Shown here: in pieces, positions 1 through 5,439 of the stretch
Numbering within the stretch: the stretch's first letter is position 1
Layout of the letters: each line of letters begins with the position of its first letter
Source: Clostridiales bacterium
GTDB taxonomy: Bacteria; Bacillota; Clostridia; Oscillospirales; Oscillospiraceae
Direction of reading: 5' to 3'
Assembly (NCBI GenBank): GCA_029098065.1
Contig: JAQXNP010000114.1
Span: forward strand, 1 to 7,827
DNA: 7,827 bases
The notes under the pieces: generated by a model
The model's database searches: none
Seen by the model: the letters and a program-made list of their open reading frames with translations, nothing else
Told to the model about the DNA's origin: nothing
Made by a program: the position numbers and the translations under genes

Positions 1-1
1 G

Positions 2-337
2 GACGCCCTGGTAATCTGCCCCTGCACCGGCAACACCCTGGGCAAACTGGCCTCCGGCATCGCCGATTCCACCGTCACTCTGGCGGCCAAGGCCCATCTG
101 CGCAACGGCAGGCCCTTGATTCTGGCCGTCTCCACCAACGACGGTCTGGCTTCGTCGGCCAAGTCCATCGGTATTCTGCTGGACCAAATACACGTCTACT
201 TTGTCCCCTTCCGGCAGGATGACCCGGCAGGCAAGCCCACTTCCCTGGTGGCCGACTTCACCCTGGTCCCGGACACTGTGGCCGCCGCCCTGGAGGGGCG
301 TCAGATCCAGCCCATGCTGCTTGCTCCGGCAAAATAG
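2..337 (+). CDS. dpaB: Dipicolinate synthase subunit B, C-terminal part (5' end outside the window)
   Basis: The reading frame is open from base 2 and stops at TAG 335-337, giving the last 111 residues of a protein whose start lies upstream. The visible part holds CPCTGNTLGKLASGI, the AAKAHLRNGRPL segment, ISTND-like VSTNDGL, a YFVPFRQDDP stretch and a C-terminal ALEGRQIQPM tail. I recognise these as the flavoprotein-fold subunit B of dipicolinate synthase (SpoVFB). With subunit A this enzyme makes dipicolinic acid from a lysine-pathway intermediate in the mother cell during sporulation; the acid is then loaded into the spore core. Subunit A (dpaA) would be expected just upstream, outside the window. 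In known spore formers the operon is transcribed late, under sigma-K, but no promoter is visible here. The gene ends just before a hairpin terminator and converges on the gntR-type gene. The call rests on remembered family motifs, not on a search. Confidence 0.88.
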   Translation, partial: DALVICPCTGNTLGKLASGIADSTVTLAAKAHLRNGRPLILAVSTNDGLASSAKSIGILLDQIHVYFVPFRQDDPAGKPTSLVADFTLVPDTVAAALEGRQIQPMLLAPAK

Positions 338-345
338 GAAGCGGT

Positions 346-385
346 CAAAAAGGCCGGCGGACACAAAATGTCCGCCGGCCCTTTG
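346..385. terminator. Bidirectional hairpin terminator between convergent genes
   Basis: A perfect 12-bp inverted repeat (352-363 with 369-380) encloses the 5-base loop 364-368. On the minus strand the stem is followed by five T residues (complement of 347-351), the textbook form for ending the GntR-family gene that stops at 395. On the plus strand the tail is only CTTTGTCTGT, so termination of dpaB is plausible but weaker. One hairpin probably serves both converging genes. Confidence 0.85.
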
Positions 386-394
386 TCTGTATGT

Positions 395-1078
395 TCAGTC
401 TTCGCCCATGTTGGCGTTGACGATGCTGAAATGGTGGTCCACCGCCAGAGCCAGCTGGATCTTGTCCCTCCGCCGCAGGGCATCCGCCATCTGCTCATGG
501 GCATACTGGAGCTGATCCGCCCGTCCGGGATCCCGGAGGATGCGCTGGCGCATGTCGCTGATGAACCGGTCAATGGTAACGGACAAAGCCCGCAGGATCT
601 GGATGATTAGCTCATTGCCCGAACAGGCGGCGATGGCGTCGTGGAACTGCTTGTCCAGTCTGGCCCCCTGCTCCACCGGGCTGTGGTCCATCTCTGCGGC
701 CAGAGCGAACAGGTCTTCCGCCTCCTGATCGGTAATCCGATCCGCTGCCAGCAGAGCCGCCTGAAGCTCCAGTCCCGCTCGCAGCTCCGCCAATTGGCGG
801 TAGTCGATCCGCTGGAGCAGAATGAGAAGCTCAAAGGTCCCCTTCAGGTTCCGGCCGATGTCGCAGCTGACAAAATTTCCGGCTCCCTGACTGCTGATGA
901 TAAACCCCATCTGCTCCAGCAGCCGGATGGCCTCCCGGACGGAGTTGCGGCTGATGCCCAGCTGCTCTGCCAGCTCCCGCTCGGGAGGCAGACTCTGTCC
1001 AAGGGCCAGGTTTCCCTCCCGCAGCTCTTCTTCCAGATAAATAAGCACCCGTTCATAGGACTTTCCCTGTTCCGCCAC
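395..1078 (-). CDS. GntR-family transcriptional regulator, FadR/FCD subgroup
   Basis: A 227-residue DNA-binding regulator of ordinary length for the FadR subgroup. The N-terminal winged helix-turn-helix includes GQSLPPERELAEQLGIS and NSVREAIRLLEQMGF (about residues 27-59). The helical FCD ligand-binding domain runs from about residue 90 to 216. Candidate metal-ligand residues are D142 and H146 (in LDKQFHDAI), H194 (in YAHEQM) and H216 (in VDHHF), the usual Asp-His-His-His pattern of FCD proteins that sense carboxylic acids. A GTG at 1087 would give 230 residues, but it lies inside the ribosome binding sequence GAGAGGTGG (1092-1084). The GTG at 1078, 5 bases after that sequence, is therefore the better start. 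The gene is divergent from larA-glcD, as LldR/GlcC-type regulators of 2-hydroxyacid genes often are, so it is probably their local repressor or activator. The ligand is an inference; lactate or a similar acid fits the neighbours. Confidence 0.9.
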   Translation of the reverse strand: MAEQGKSYERVLIYLEEELREGNLALGQSLPPERELAEQLGISRNSVREAIRLLEQMGFIISSQGAGNFVSCDIGRNLKGTFELLILLQRIDYRQLAELRAGLELQAALLAADRITDQEAEDLFALAAEMDHSPVEQGARLDKQFHDAIAACSGNELIIQILRALSVTIDRFISDMRQRILRDPGRADQLQYAHEQMADALRRRDKIQLALAVDHHFSIVNANMGED

Positions 1079-1261
1079 ACGCCCCACCTCTCTTTCCGAT
1101 CATGCACACCGGCCAGCGTCCCGCGCCTTGGCTTTGGTCGGGCGGACCATTCCGTCCGGAACTCAGCCTTCCCGTGAACATACAAATTCAGCAATGTCCA
1201 TTTCAATGGGATTGCGCGGCTCTGCCGCGGGAATGAACACCGCGATGCAGCTGATTCTATT
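1079..1261 (-). other. Long 5' leader of the GntR-family gene
   Basis: If transcription starts just after the -10 box at 1273-1268, about 180 bases precede the regulator's start codon. The leader contains a 6-bp perfect hairpin with a 3-base loop (1215-1220 with 1224-1229), a nearly perfect palindrome around 1192-1213 (core CCATT-TC-AATGG), and a short CGGAC/GTCCG hairpin near 1144-1159. A 25-codon frame from GTG 1240 to TGA 1163 has no clear ribosome binding site. I do not recognise a known riboswitch class. The remainder of the leader shows nothing I can name. Confidence 0.4.
1084..1092 (-). promoter_or_regulatory. Ribosome binding site that decides the gntR-type gene start
   Basis: On the minus strand GAGAGGTGG lies 5 bases before GTG 1078-1076. 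The alternative in-frame GTG at 1087-1085 is part of this same sequence and has only a purine stretch (GGAAAGA) very close to it. This favours the shorter protein. Confidence 0.6.
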
Positions 1262-1267
1262 GGTACT

Positions 1268-1296
1268 ATTATAGCATCTTCATCTTTTCCCGTACA
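1268..1296 (-). promoter_or_regulatory. Sigma-A promoter with extended -10 for the GntR-family gene
   Basis: The minus strand carries a perfect TATAAT at 1273-1268 preceded by TGC, making an extended TGnTATAAT element. At a 17-base spacing the -35 position holds TGTACG (1296-1291), which matches the consensus poorly. This is normal for extended -10 promoters. Predicted transcription start is near 1261. Confidence 0.7.
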
Positions 1297-1331
1297 GGTT
1301 ACCCGCAAAAATGGCAGGGCCAAATTTGCAC

Positions 1332-1379
1332 AAAATCTCCCCCTCCATTTTTGTCACCTTTCCAAAAATGTGAGATTTT
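1332..1379. repeat. Nested inverted repeats in the divergent control region
   Basis: The outer arms AAAATCTC (1332-1339) and GAGATTTT (1372-1379) are perfect complements. The inner arms CATTTTTG (1346-1353) and CAAAAATG (1363-1370) are also perfect and enclose 9 bases. Six bases separate the arms on the left and one on the right. The block lies upstream of the larA -35 box and upstream of the gntR promoter, where neither known unit is transcribed. A protein-binding site is therefore likelier than an RNA structure. Confidence 0.5.
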
Positions 1380-1401
1380 TCCGGAAATCGACCGCTTTTT
1401 C

Positions 1402-1430
1402 TTGACTTTATCCTGATCCGCGCCTATCAT
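1402..1430 (+). promoter_or_regulatory. Sigma-A promoter of larA-glcD
   Basis: TTGACT (1402-1407) is followed after exactly 17 bases by TATCAT (1425-1430), each matching the consensus in five of six positions. The start of transcription would be near 1437, giving a leader of about 50 bases before larA. Confidence 0.8.
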
Positions 1431-1440
1431 GAATTTGTTA

Positions 1441-1456
1441 TATGGTAGGGCCAATC
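1441..1456. promoter_or_regulatory. Candidate GntR/FadR-type operator
   Basis: TATGGTAGGGCCAATC contains TGGTAGGGCCA (1443-1453), which fits the TGG-N5-CCA outline of FadR-subgroup operators. Compared with a PdhR/LldR-like TTGGT-N3-ACCAA site it differs at a few positions. It sits about 5-20 bases after the predicted larA start point, where a bound repressor would block transcription. The divergent GntR-family protein is the obvious candidate binder; this is inference. Confidence 0.5.
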
Positions 1457-1474
1457 AAGAAGATATCATGAGAT

Positions 1475-1481
1475 AGGGAGG
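1475..1481 (+). promoter_or_regulatory. Ribosome binding site of larA
   Basis: AGGGAGG lies 8 bases before the GTG at 1490. This fixes GTG as the start even though no ATG is available nearby in frame. Confidence 0.85.
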
Positions 1482-1489
1482 CGATATCC

Positions 1490-2776
1490 GTGGCGGTCAT
1501 TACTTTGCCCTTTGGGCGGGAGAAAGTCCAGGCCGACATTCCGGATCACCGGCTGGCCGGTGTGCTGCGCTCCAAAGCCCACGGCTACCAGGCGCCCGCC
1601 GGAGAGTCCGAACTGGTCCGTCAGGCACTGGAAAATCCCATCGGCACTCCCCGGCTGCGCGAGCTGGCCAGGGATAAGAAAAACATTGTTATCATCAGCA
1701 GCGACCACACCCGTCCGGTCCCCAGCAAAATCATTCTGCCCGAGCTGGTCTCCGAGATCCGGGCCGGAAATCCGGAAGCTCAGATCACTGTTCTCATTGC
1801 CACCGGCTTCCACCGCCCCACGACGGAAGCCGAGCTCCTGGACAAGTTCGGAGAGGAGCTTTACCTTCACTCCGGCCTGACCTTTCTGGTACATAAGAGC
1901 GGGCAGAGTGAAAACATGGTCCCCCTGGGCACCCTGCCCTCCGGCGGACAGCTCCTCATCAACAAGGTGGCGGCCAGCGCCGACCTGCTGGTGAGCGAGG
2001 GCTTCATCGAACCCCATTTCTTCGCCGGCTTCTCCGGCGGACGCAAGAGCGTTCTCCCCGGCGTGTGCAGTCGGACCACCGTGCTGGCCAATCACTGCTC
2101 CGCTTTTATCGACAGTCCCTTCGCCCGTACCGGAATTCTGGACGGAAACCCCATCCACACCGACATGATCTACGCCGCCGAGGCGGCCCATCTGGCCTTC
2201 ATCTGCAATGTGGTCATCGACGCGGACAAAAAGATCATCGCCGCCTTCGCCGGCCATTTCAATGAGGCGCACCGGAAAGGCTGTACCTTTGTGGAATCTC
2301 TCTCCGGCGTAGACGCCGTCTCCGCCCCCATCGTCATCTCCACCAACGGCGGCTATCCCCTGGATCAGAACATCTATCAATCCGTAAAGGGTATGACGGC
2401 CGCCGAAGCCACCTGCCCGGAAGGCGGCGTCATCATCATGGTCGCCGCCTGCGCCGACGGCCACGGCGGTCAGTCTCTCTACGACACCTTCGCCAGCGGC
2501 GAGGATAAACAGGCCATTATGGACCGTTTCCTGGCCACCCCCAGCGACCGCACCATCCCCGATCAGTGGGAAGCCCAGATCCTCTGCCGGGTGCTGATGA
2601 AGCACACCGTCATTATGGTCACCCAGGCCCCCCGGGAGATGGTGGAGGCCATGCAGATGCGCTGGGCCCCCGATCTGCCCTCCGCCATTGCCCTGGCGGA
2701 CTCCATCCTGGGCCGGGAAAACAGCCCCATCACCGTGATTCCGGACGGCGTGTCCGTCATCGTCCGCCAAAAGTGA
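1490..2776 (+). CDS. larA: Nickel-pincer lactate racemase family protein (LarA)
   Basis: A 428-residue cytoplasmic protein, close to the roughly 424 residues of Lactiplantibacillus LarA. The enzyme uses a nickel-pincer nucleotide bound to a lysine to interconvert L- and D-lactate by hydride transfer. The key residues are all present: D72 and R75 in SSDHTRPVP, H108 in ATGFHRPT, H176 and K186 in EPHFFAGFSGGRKSVLPG (K186 would hold the cofactor), H202 in LANHCSAF (nickel ligand), and Q297 and K300 in YQSVKGM. Spacings between H176, K186 and H202 (10 and 16) equal those of the studied enzyme. The gene starts with GTG behind AGGGAGG and is followed after 35 bases by glcD, so the two are probably cotranscribed. 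The cofactor genes larB, larC and larE are not in the window and must lie elsewhere. Many LarA homologues act on other 2-hydroxyacids (malate and others), so lactate is the likeliest substrate and remains unproven. Confidence 0.92.
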   Translation: MAVITLPFGREKVQADIPDHRLAGVLRSKAHGYQAPAGESELVRQALENPIGTPRLRELARDKKNIVIISSDHTRPVPSKIILPELVSEIRAGNPEAQITVLIATGFHRPTTEAELLDKFGEELYLHSGLTFLVHKSGQSENMVPLGTLPSGGQLLINKVAASADLLVSEGFIEPHFFAGFSGGRKSVLPGVCSRTTVLANHCSAFIDSPFARTGILDGNPIHTDMIYAAEAAHLAFICNVVIDADKKIIAAFAGHFNEAHRKGCTFVESLSGVDAVSAPIVISTNGGYPLDQNIYQSVKGMTAAEATCPEGGVIIMVAACADGHGGQSLYDTFASGEDKQAIMDRFLATPSDRTIPDQWEAQILCRVLMKHTVIMVTQAPREMVEAMQMRWAPDLPSAIALADSILGRENSPITVIPDGVSVIVRQK

Positions 2777-2811
2777 AACCAAAAATTTTAGGATAAAAGG
2801 GGAAACAAGTC

Positions 2812-4239
2812 ATGAGTGAATATCAGTATGAATCTGTGACGCCGGAGCTGCTGGAAGCTCTGAAGGCTGCCGCACCCGGCCACGTCACCTACGGGGACGA
2901 GGTCAACGAGGACTTCGAACGGGACGAGATGCCCATTTACGGCAAGGTCATGCCCCAGGTGGTGGTAGAGGCCACCTCCACCGAAGAGGTGGCGGCCGTC
3001 ATGAAGCTGTGCAACGAGCACCATGTGCCCGTCACCCCCCGGGGCGCCGGCACCGGCCTGGTGGGCGGTGCGGTGCCCATTGAGGGCGGCGTTCTGATCT
3101 CCACCGCCAAGATGAACAAGATTCTCTCCTATGACACCGAGAACATGGTGGTCCGGGTCCAAGCCGGCGTGCTCCTCAACCAGCTGGCCGACGACGCCGC
3201 CAAGCAGGGCTTCCTCTATCCCCCCGATCCCGGCGAGAAGTTCGCCACCCTGGGCGGCAACGTCTCCACCAACGCCGGCGGCATGCGGGCGGTGAAGTAC
3301 GGCACCACCCGGGACTACGTCCGCGCCATGACGGTGGTCCTCCCCACCGGCGAGATCCTCCACCTGGGTGCCTCCGTGTCCAAGAGCAGCTCCGGCTACT
3401 CTCTGCTCAACCTGATGGTGGGCTCCGAGGGCACTCTGGGCATCGTTACCGAGCTCACCCTGAAGCTCATCCCCATGCCCAAGGAGGTTGTCACCCTGGT
3501 GGTCCTCTTTGAAAGCCTGGATGACTGCATCTCCACCGTACCCAAGCTGATGCGCTCCGGCCTTCAGCCCCAGGCCCTGGAGTTCATGGAGCGGGAGATT
3601 GTCCGTCTCTCCGAGTCCTATCTGGAGCGGAGCACCTTCCCCCAGACCTATCAGGGCAGCGAGATCAACGCCTACCTGCTGGTCACCTTTGACGGCGACG
3701 ATGAGGAACAGCTCAGCGGCATGATCGAGCGGGCCTCCGAGGTTGTTCTGGACGCCGGCGCTCTGGATGTTCTGGTGGCTGACACCGCCCAGATGAAGAA
3801 AGACGCCTGGGCCGCCCGCAGCTCCTTCCTGGAGGCCATCGAGGCCAACACCAAGCTGCTTGACGAGTGCGACGTGGTGGTCCCTGTGAATGAGATTGCC
3901 CACTTCCTTACCTTCGTCAAGTCCATCGCCCAGGACTACACCTTTGAGGTCAAGAGCTTTGGCCACGCCGGTGACGGCAACCTGCACATCTATACCTGCT
4001 CCAGTGATATGGAGCTGGAGGAGTTCCGCAAGCAGGTGGACAACTTTATGGAAAAGGTATACGCCAAGGCCACCGAACTGGGCGGCCAGATCTCTGGTGA
4101 GCACGGCATCGGCCACGGCAAGCTGCCCTATCTGGAAAAGGTTGCCGGCCCGGTGTCCATGCGGCTCATGAAGGGGATCAAGGAGGTCTTTGACCCCAAT
4201 ATGATTCTCAATCCCGGCAAGGTATGCTATAAACTGTAA
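2812..4239 (+). CDS. glcD: FAD-linked D-2-hydroxyacid dehydrogenase (GlcD / D-lactate dehydrogenase type)
   Basis: A 475-residue flavoprotein of normal length for the GlcD/DLD family, which oxidises D-lactate or glycolate to the 2-oxoacid. The N-terminal FAD-binding (PCMH-type) domain spans about residues 45-220, with PRGAGTGLVGGAVP (76-89), PPDPGEKFATLGGNVSTNAG (137-156) and VGSEGTLGIVTELTLKL (203-219). The C-terminal oxidase domain carries SFGHAGDGNLHIY (382-394), GGQISGEHGIGHGK (424-437) and the closing DPNMILNPGK (461-470). No signal peptide or membrane span is visible, so it is probably cytoplasmic. The ATG follows AGGGG by 9 bases. Downstream of larA it would complete a path from L-lactate through D-lactate to pyruvate. 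In acetogens a related protein (LctD) works with an electron-transfer flavoprotein; no such genes are adjacent here, so the electron acceptor is unknown. Substrate choice within the family cannot be read from sequence alone. Confidence 0.9.
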   Translation: MSEYQYESVTPELLEALKAAAPGHVTYGDEVNEDFERDEMPIYGKVMPQVVVEATSTEEVAAVMKLCNEHHVPVTPRGAGTGLVGGAVPIEGGVLISTAKMNKILSYDTENMVVRVQAGVLLNQLADDAAKQGFLYPPDPGEKFATLGGNVSTNAGGMRAVKYGTTRDYVRAMTVVLPTGEILHLGASVSKSSSGYSLLNLMVGSEGTLGIVTELTLKLIPMPKEVVTLVVLFESLDDCISTVPKLMRSGLQPQALEFMEREIVRLSESYLERSTFPQTYQGSEINAYLLVTFDGDDEEQLSGMIERASEVVLDAGALDVLVADTAQMKKDAWAARSSFLEAIEANTKLLDECDVVVPVNEIAHFLTFVKSIAQDYTFEVKSFGHAGDGNLHIYTCSSDMELEEFRKQVDNFMEKVYAKATELGGQISGEHGIGHGKLPYLEKVAGPVSMRLMKGIKEVFDPNMILNPGKVCYKL

Positions 4240-4265
4240 GAAATCTGTATGAATTCTTCCGCCGG

Positions 4266-4299
4266 AACGGGGCGGCCCTGAACGGGCCGCCCCGTTTTT
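4266..4299 (+). terminator. Strong intrinsic terminator after glcD
   Basis: A perfect 13-bp, very GC-rich stem (4266-4278 with 4284-4296) has a 5-base loop TGAAC and runs straight into five T residues (4295-4299). It begins 27 bases after the glcD stop and separates larA-glcD from the transporter operon. Confidence 0.95.
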
Positions 4300-4305
4300 C
4301 GGCAC

Positions 4306-4355
4306 TTGCAGGCTCTCTTCTGCATTTTTCCTCTTGCCAGATTGCAGAATCTGCG
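4306..4355. repeat. Palindrome cluster upstream of the opp operon
   Basis: TTGCAG and TCTGC(A/G) arms occur twice facing each other: TTGCAG 4306-4311 with TCTGCA 4319-4324 (7 bases between), and TTGCAG 4342-4347 with TCTGCG overlapping it to 4355. The second also sits in the 16-base palindrome CAGATTGCAGAATCTG (4338-4353). This palindrome falls between the -35 and -10 boxes of the upstream candidate promoter, a typical place for a repressor site. No regulator gene for it is in the window. Confidence 0.45.
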
Positions 4356-4362
4356 TTAAAAT
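4334..4362 (+). promoter_or_regulatory. Candidate upstream promoter P1 of the opp operon
   Basis: TTGCCA (4334-4339) and TAAAAT (4357-4362) are separated by exactly 17 bases, each with one mismatch to the sigma-A consensus. Transcription would begin near 4369 and yield a leader of about 135 bases before oppB. Confidence 0.5.
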
Positions 4363-4399
4363 GAAAACAATATACCGGCGAAAATGAAACGATGGAGCG

Positions 4400-4428
4400 A
4401 AAGGGATTTCCTCGCGGATCCTTTTTTT
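4400..4428 (+). terminator. Weak terminator-like hairpin between the two candidate opp promoters
   Basis: AAAGG (4400-4404) plus AT (4406-4407) can pair with AT (4418-4419) plus CCTTT (4420-4424), leaving one bulged G and a 10-base loop. Seven T residues (4422-4428) follow. An alternative pairing of GCGA (4397-4400) with TCGC (4412-4415) would exclude it. The stem is short, so this could end transcripts from P1 conditionally or do nothing. Confidence 0.35.
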
Positions 4429-4442
4429 ATTTCCAGAATAAT

Positions 4443-4470
4443 TTGACGCATTAAACAGCTACTGTATTAT
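4443..4470 (+). promoter_or_regulatory. Sigma-A promoter P2 of the opp operon
   Basis: TTGACG (4443-4448) and TATTAT (4465-4470) lie 16 bases apart, each with one mismatch. The surrounding bases are AT-rich in an otherwise GC-rich region. Transcription would start near 4477, about 30 bases before the oppB start codon. Confidence 0.7.
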
Positions 4471-4490
4471 TATAAAAAAGTATTCTTAAC

Positions 4491-4498
4491 AAAGGAGG
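4491..4498 (+). promoter_or_regulatory. Ribosome binding site of oppB
   Basis: AAAGGAGG, a near-perfect anti-SD match, lies 8 bases before TTG 4507-4509. It supports the rare TTG start over the later in-frame ATG codons at 4537 and 4540, which have no such site and would remove most of the first membrane span. Confidence 0.85.
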
Positions 4499-4506
4499 CT
4501 TTCCCT

Positions 4507-5427
4507 TTGGTCAAATATTTCGCCAAACGAGTTGGGATGATGCTGGTGGCCATGCTGGCCATCTGCCTGCTCACCTTCTGCCTGATGCACGCGGTGCCAG
4601 GCGGACCCTTTACCAACGACCGAAAGGTCACGCCGGAGGTGGAGGCCGCCCTGAACGAAAAGTATGGCCTGGACCAGCCTCTGCCCGCCCAGTTCATCAA
4701 CTACATGAAGGGGCTCCTTCACGGGGATTTCGGCCCGTCGTATAAATACACCGGCAAAACGGTGAACGAGTTTATCGAAACCGGATTTCCGGTTTCCGGC
4801 AAACTGGGCCTCATCACCATTTTGTTTGTCCTGCTGACAGCCATTCCAATGGGAATTCTGGCGGCGGTGAAGAACGGGAAATGGCAGGATATGGCCATCA
4901 TGGCGGCGGCCACCATCGGGGTCACCATTCCCTCCTTCGTCATCGCCTCCATCCTGGTCTATTTCTTCTCCTATCACCTGGGGTGGTTACCCGCTTTCGG
5001 CCTGGACAGCTGGAAAGGCTACATTCTGCCGGTCATCGCCCTGGGGGGGTACTCGGTGAGCTACCTGGCCCGGCTCACCCGCTCCAGCCTGCTGGAGGTC
5101 ATGGGTCAGGACTACATCCGCACCGCCCGGGCCAAGGGATTGTCTGAATTCAAAGTCATCACCCGCCACGCCCTGCGCAACGCCCTGCTTCCCGTTATCA
5201 CCGTTCTGGGGCCCACCGTGGCGAACCTGCTCACCGGCAGCTTCGTGGTGGAGAATATCTTCGCCATTCCCGGCCTGGGCAAATACTTTGTCAACAGCGT
5301 TTCCCAGCGGGACTACACCACCATCATGGGGGTCACCATCTTCTACGCCGCCTTCCTCATGGCGATGGTGCTGGTGGTAGACATGTTCTACTGCCTCATT
5401 GACCCCCGGATCAAATACGACGAATAA
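4507..5427 (+). CDS. oppB: Peptide/nickel-type ABC transporter permease, OppB/DppB family
   Basis: A 306-residue inner-membrane permease of standard OppB length. The first membrane span is at about residues 8-28, followed by the family's extracytoplasmic segment with GLDQPLPAQFINYMKGLLHG (54-73) and GDFGPSY. Further hydrophobic spans lie near 98-120, 129-154, 171-190, 228-248 and 272-297. The cytoplasmic EAA loop that docks on the ATPases is DYIRTARAKG followed by LSEFKVITRHALRNALLPV (202-230). The C-terminus ends in LIDPRIKYDE, as is common in the family. It would form the translocation pore with OppC. The start is TTG behind a strong ribosome binding site. oppC follows after 12 bases. Members of this family import di- and oligopeptides, nickel or sugars-like solutes, and the permease does not show which. 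Calling it peptide-type is family-level knowledge. Confidence 0.93.
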   Translation: MVKYFAKRVGMMLVAMLAICLLTFCLMHAVPGGPFTNDRKVTPEVEAALNEKYGLDQPLPAQFINYMKGLLHGDFGPSYKYTGKTVNEFIETGFPVSGKLGLITILFVLLTAIPMGILAAVKNGKWQDMAIMAAATIGVTIPSFVIASILVYFFSYHLGWLPAFGLDSWKGYILPVIALGGYSVSYLARLTRSSLLEVMGQDYIRTARAKGLSEFKVITRHALRNALLPVITVLGPTVANLLTGSFVVENIFAIPGLGKYFVNSVSQRDYTTIMGVTIFYAAFLMAMVLVVDMFYCLIDPRIKYDE

Positions 5428-5439
5428 GGGGGGCGCGCA

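Noticed and set aside
641..1177. Plus-strand frame of 178 codons opposite the regulator
   Set aside because: Its translation is rich in Leu, Gln and Pro and reads as the antisense of a helical protein; the minus strand encodes a complete GntR-family regulator.
1079..1261. Known riboswitch (TPP, guanidine, nickel-cobalt or similar) in the regulator leader
   Set aside because: I compared remembered consensus motifs and found no match beyond short fragments such as GGCTGAG.
844..1323. Minus-strand frame of 159 codons spanning the intergenic region and the start of the gntR-type gene
   Set aside because: It begins upstream of the predicted promoter -10 box, overlaps the regulator in another frame and shows no recognisable motif.
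1466..2782. Long open frame of 438 codons on the minus strand opposite larA
   Set aside because: It mirrors larA in GC-rich DNA, its translation is low-complexity (Gly, Asp, His, Val rich) and it matches no family I know. The plus-strand frame has every LarA active-site residue.
2788..4305. Long open frame of 505 codons on the minus strand opposite glcD
   Set aside because: Same cause: a shadow of the strong codon bias of glcD. Its translation is rich in Gly, His and Leu without domain motifs, and its start lies inside the terminator hairpin.
4363..4376. Catabolite-response (cre-like) site upstream of opp
   Set aside because: TGAAAACAATATAC resembles the left half of a cre site but lacks the central CG and the right half.
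4361..4446. Leader peptides MKTIYRRK and a 20-residue frame from ATG 4384
   Set aside because: Neither has a convincing ribosome binding site or a run of a regulatory amino acid, so I do not list them as genes.
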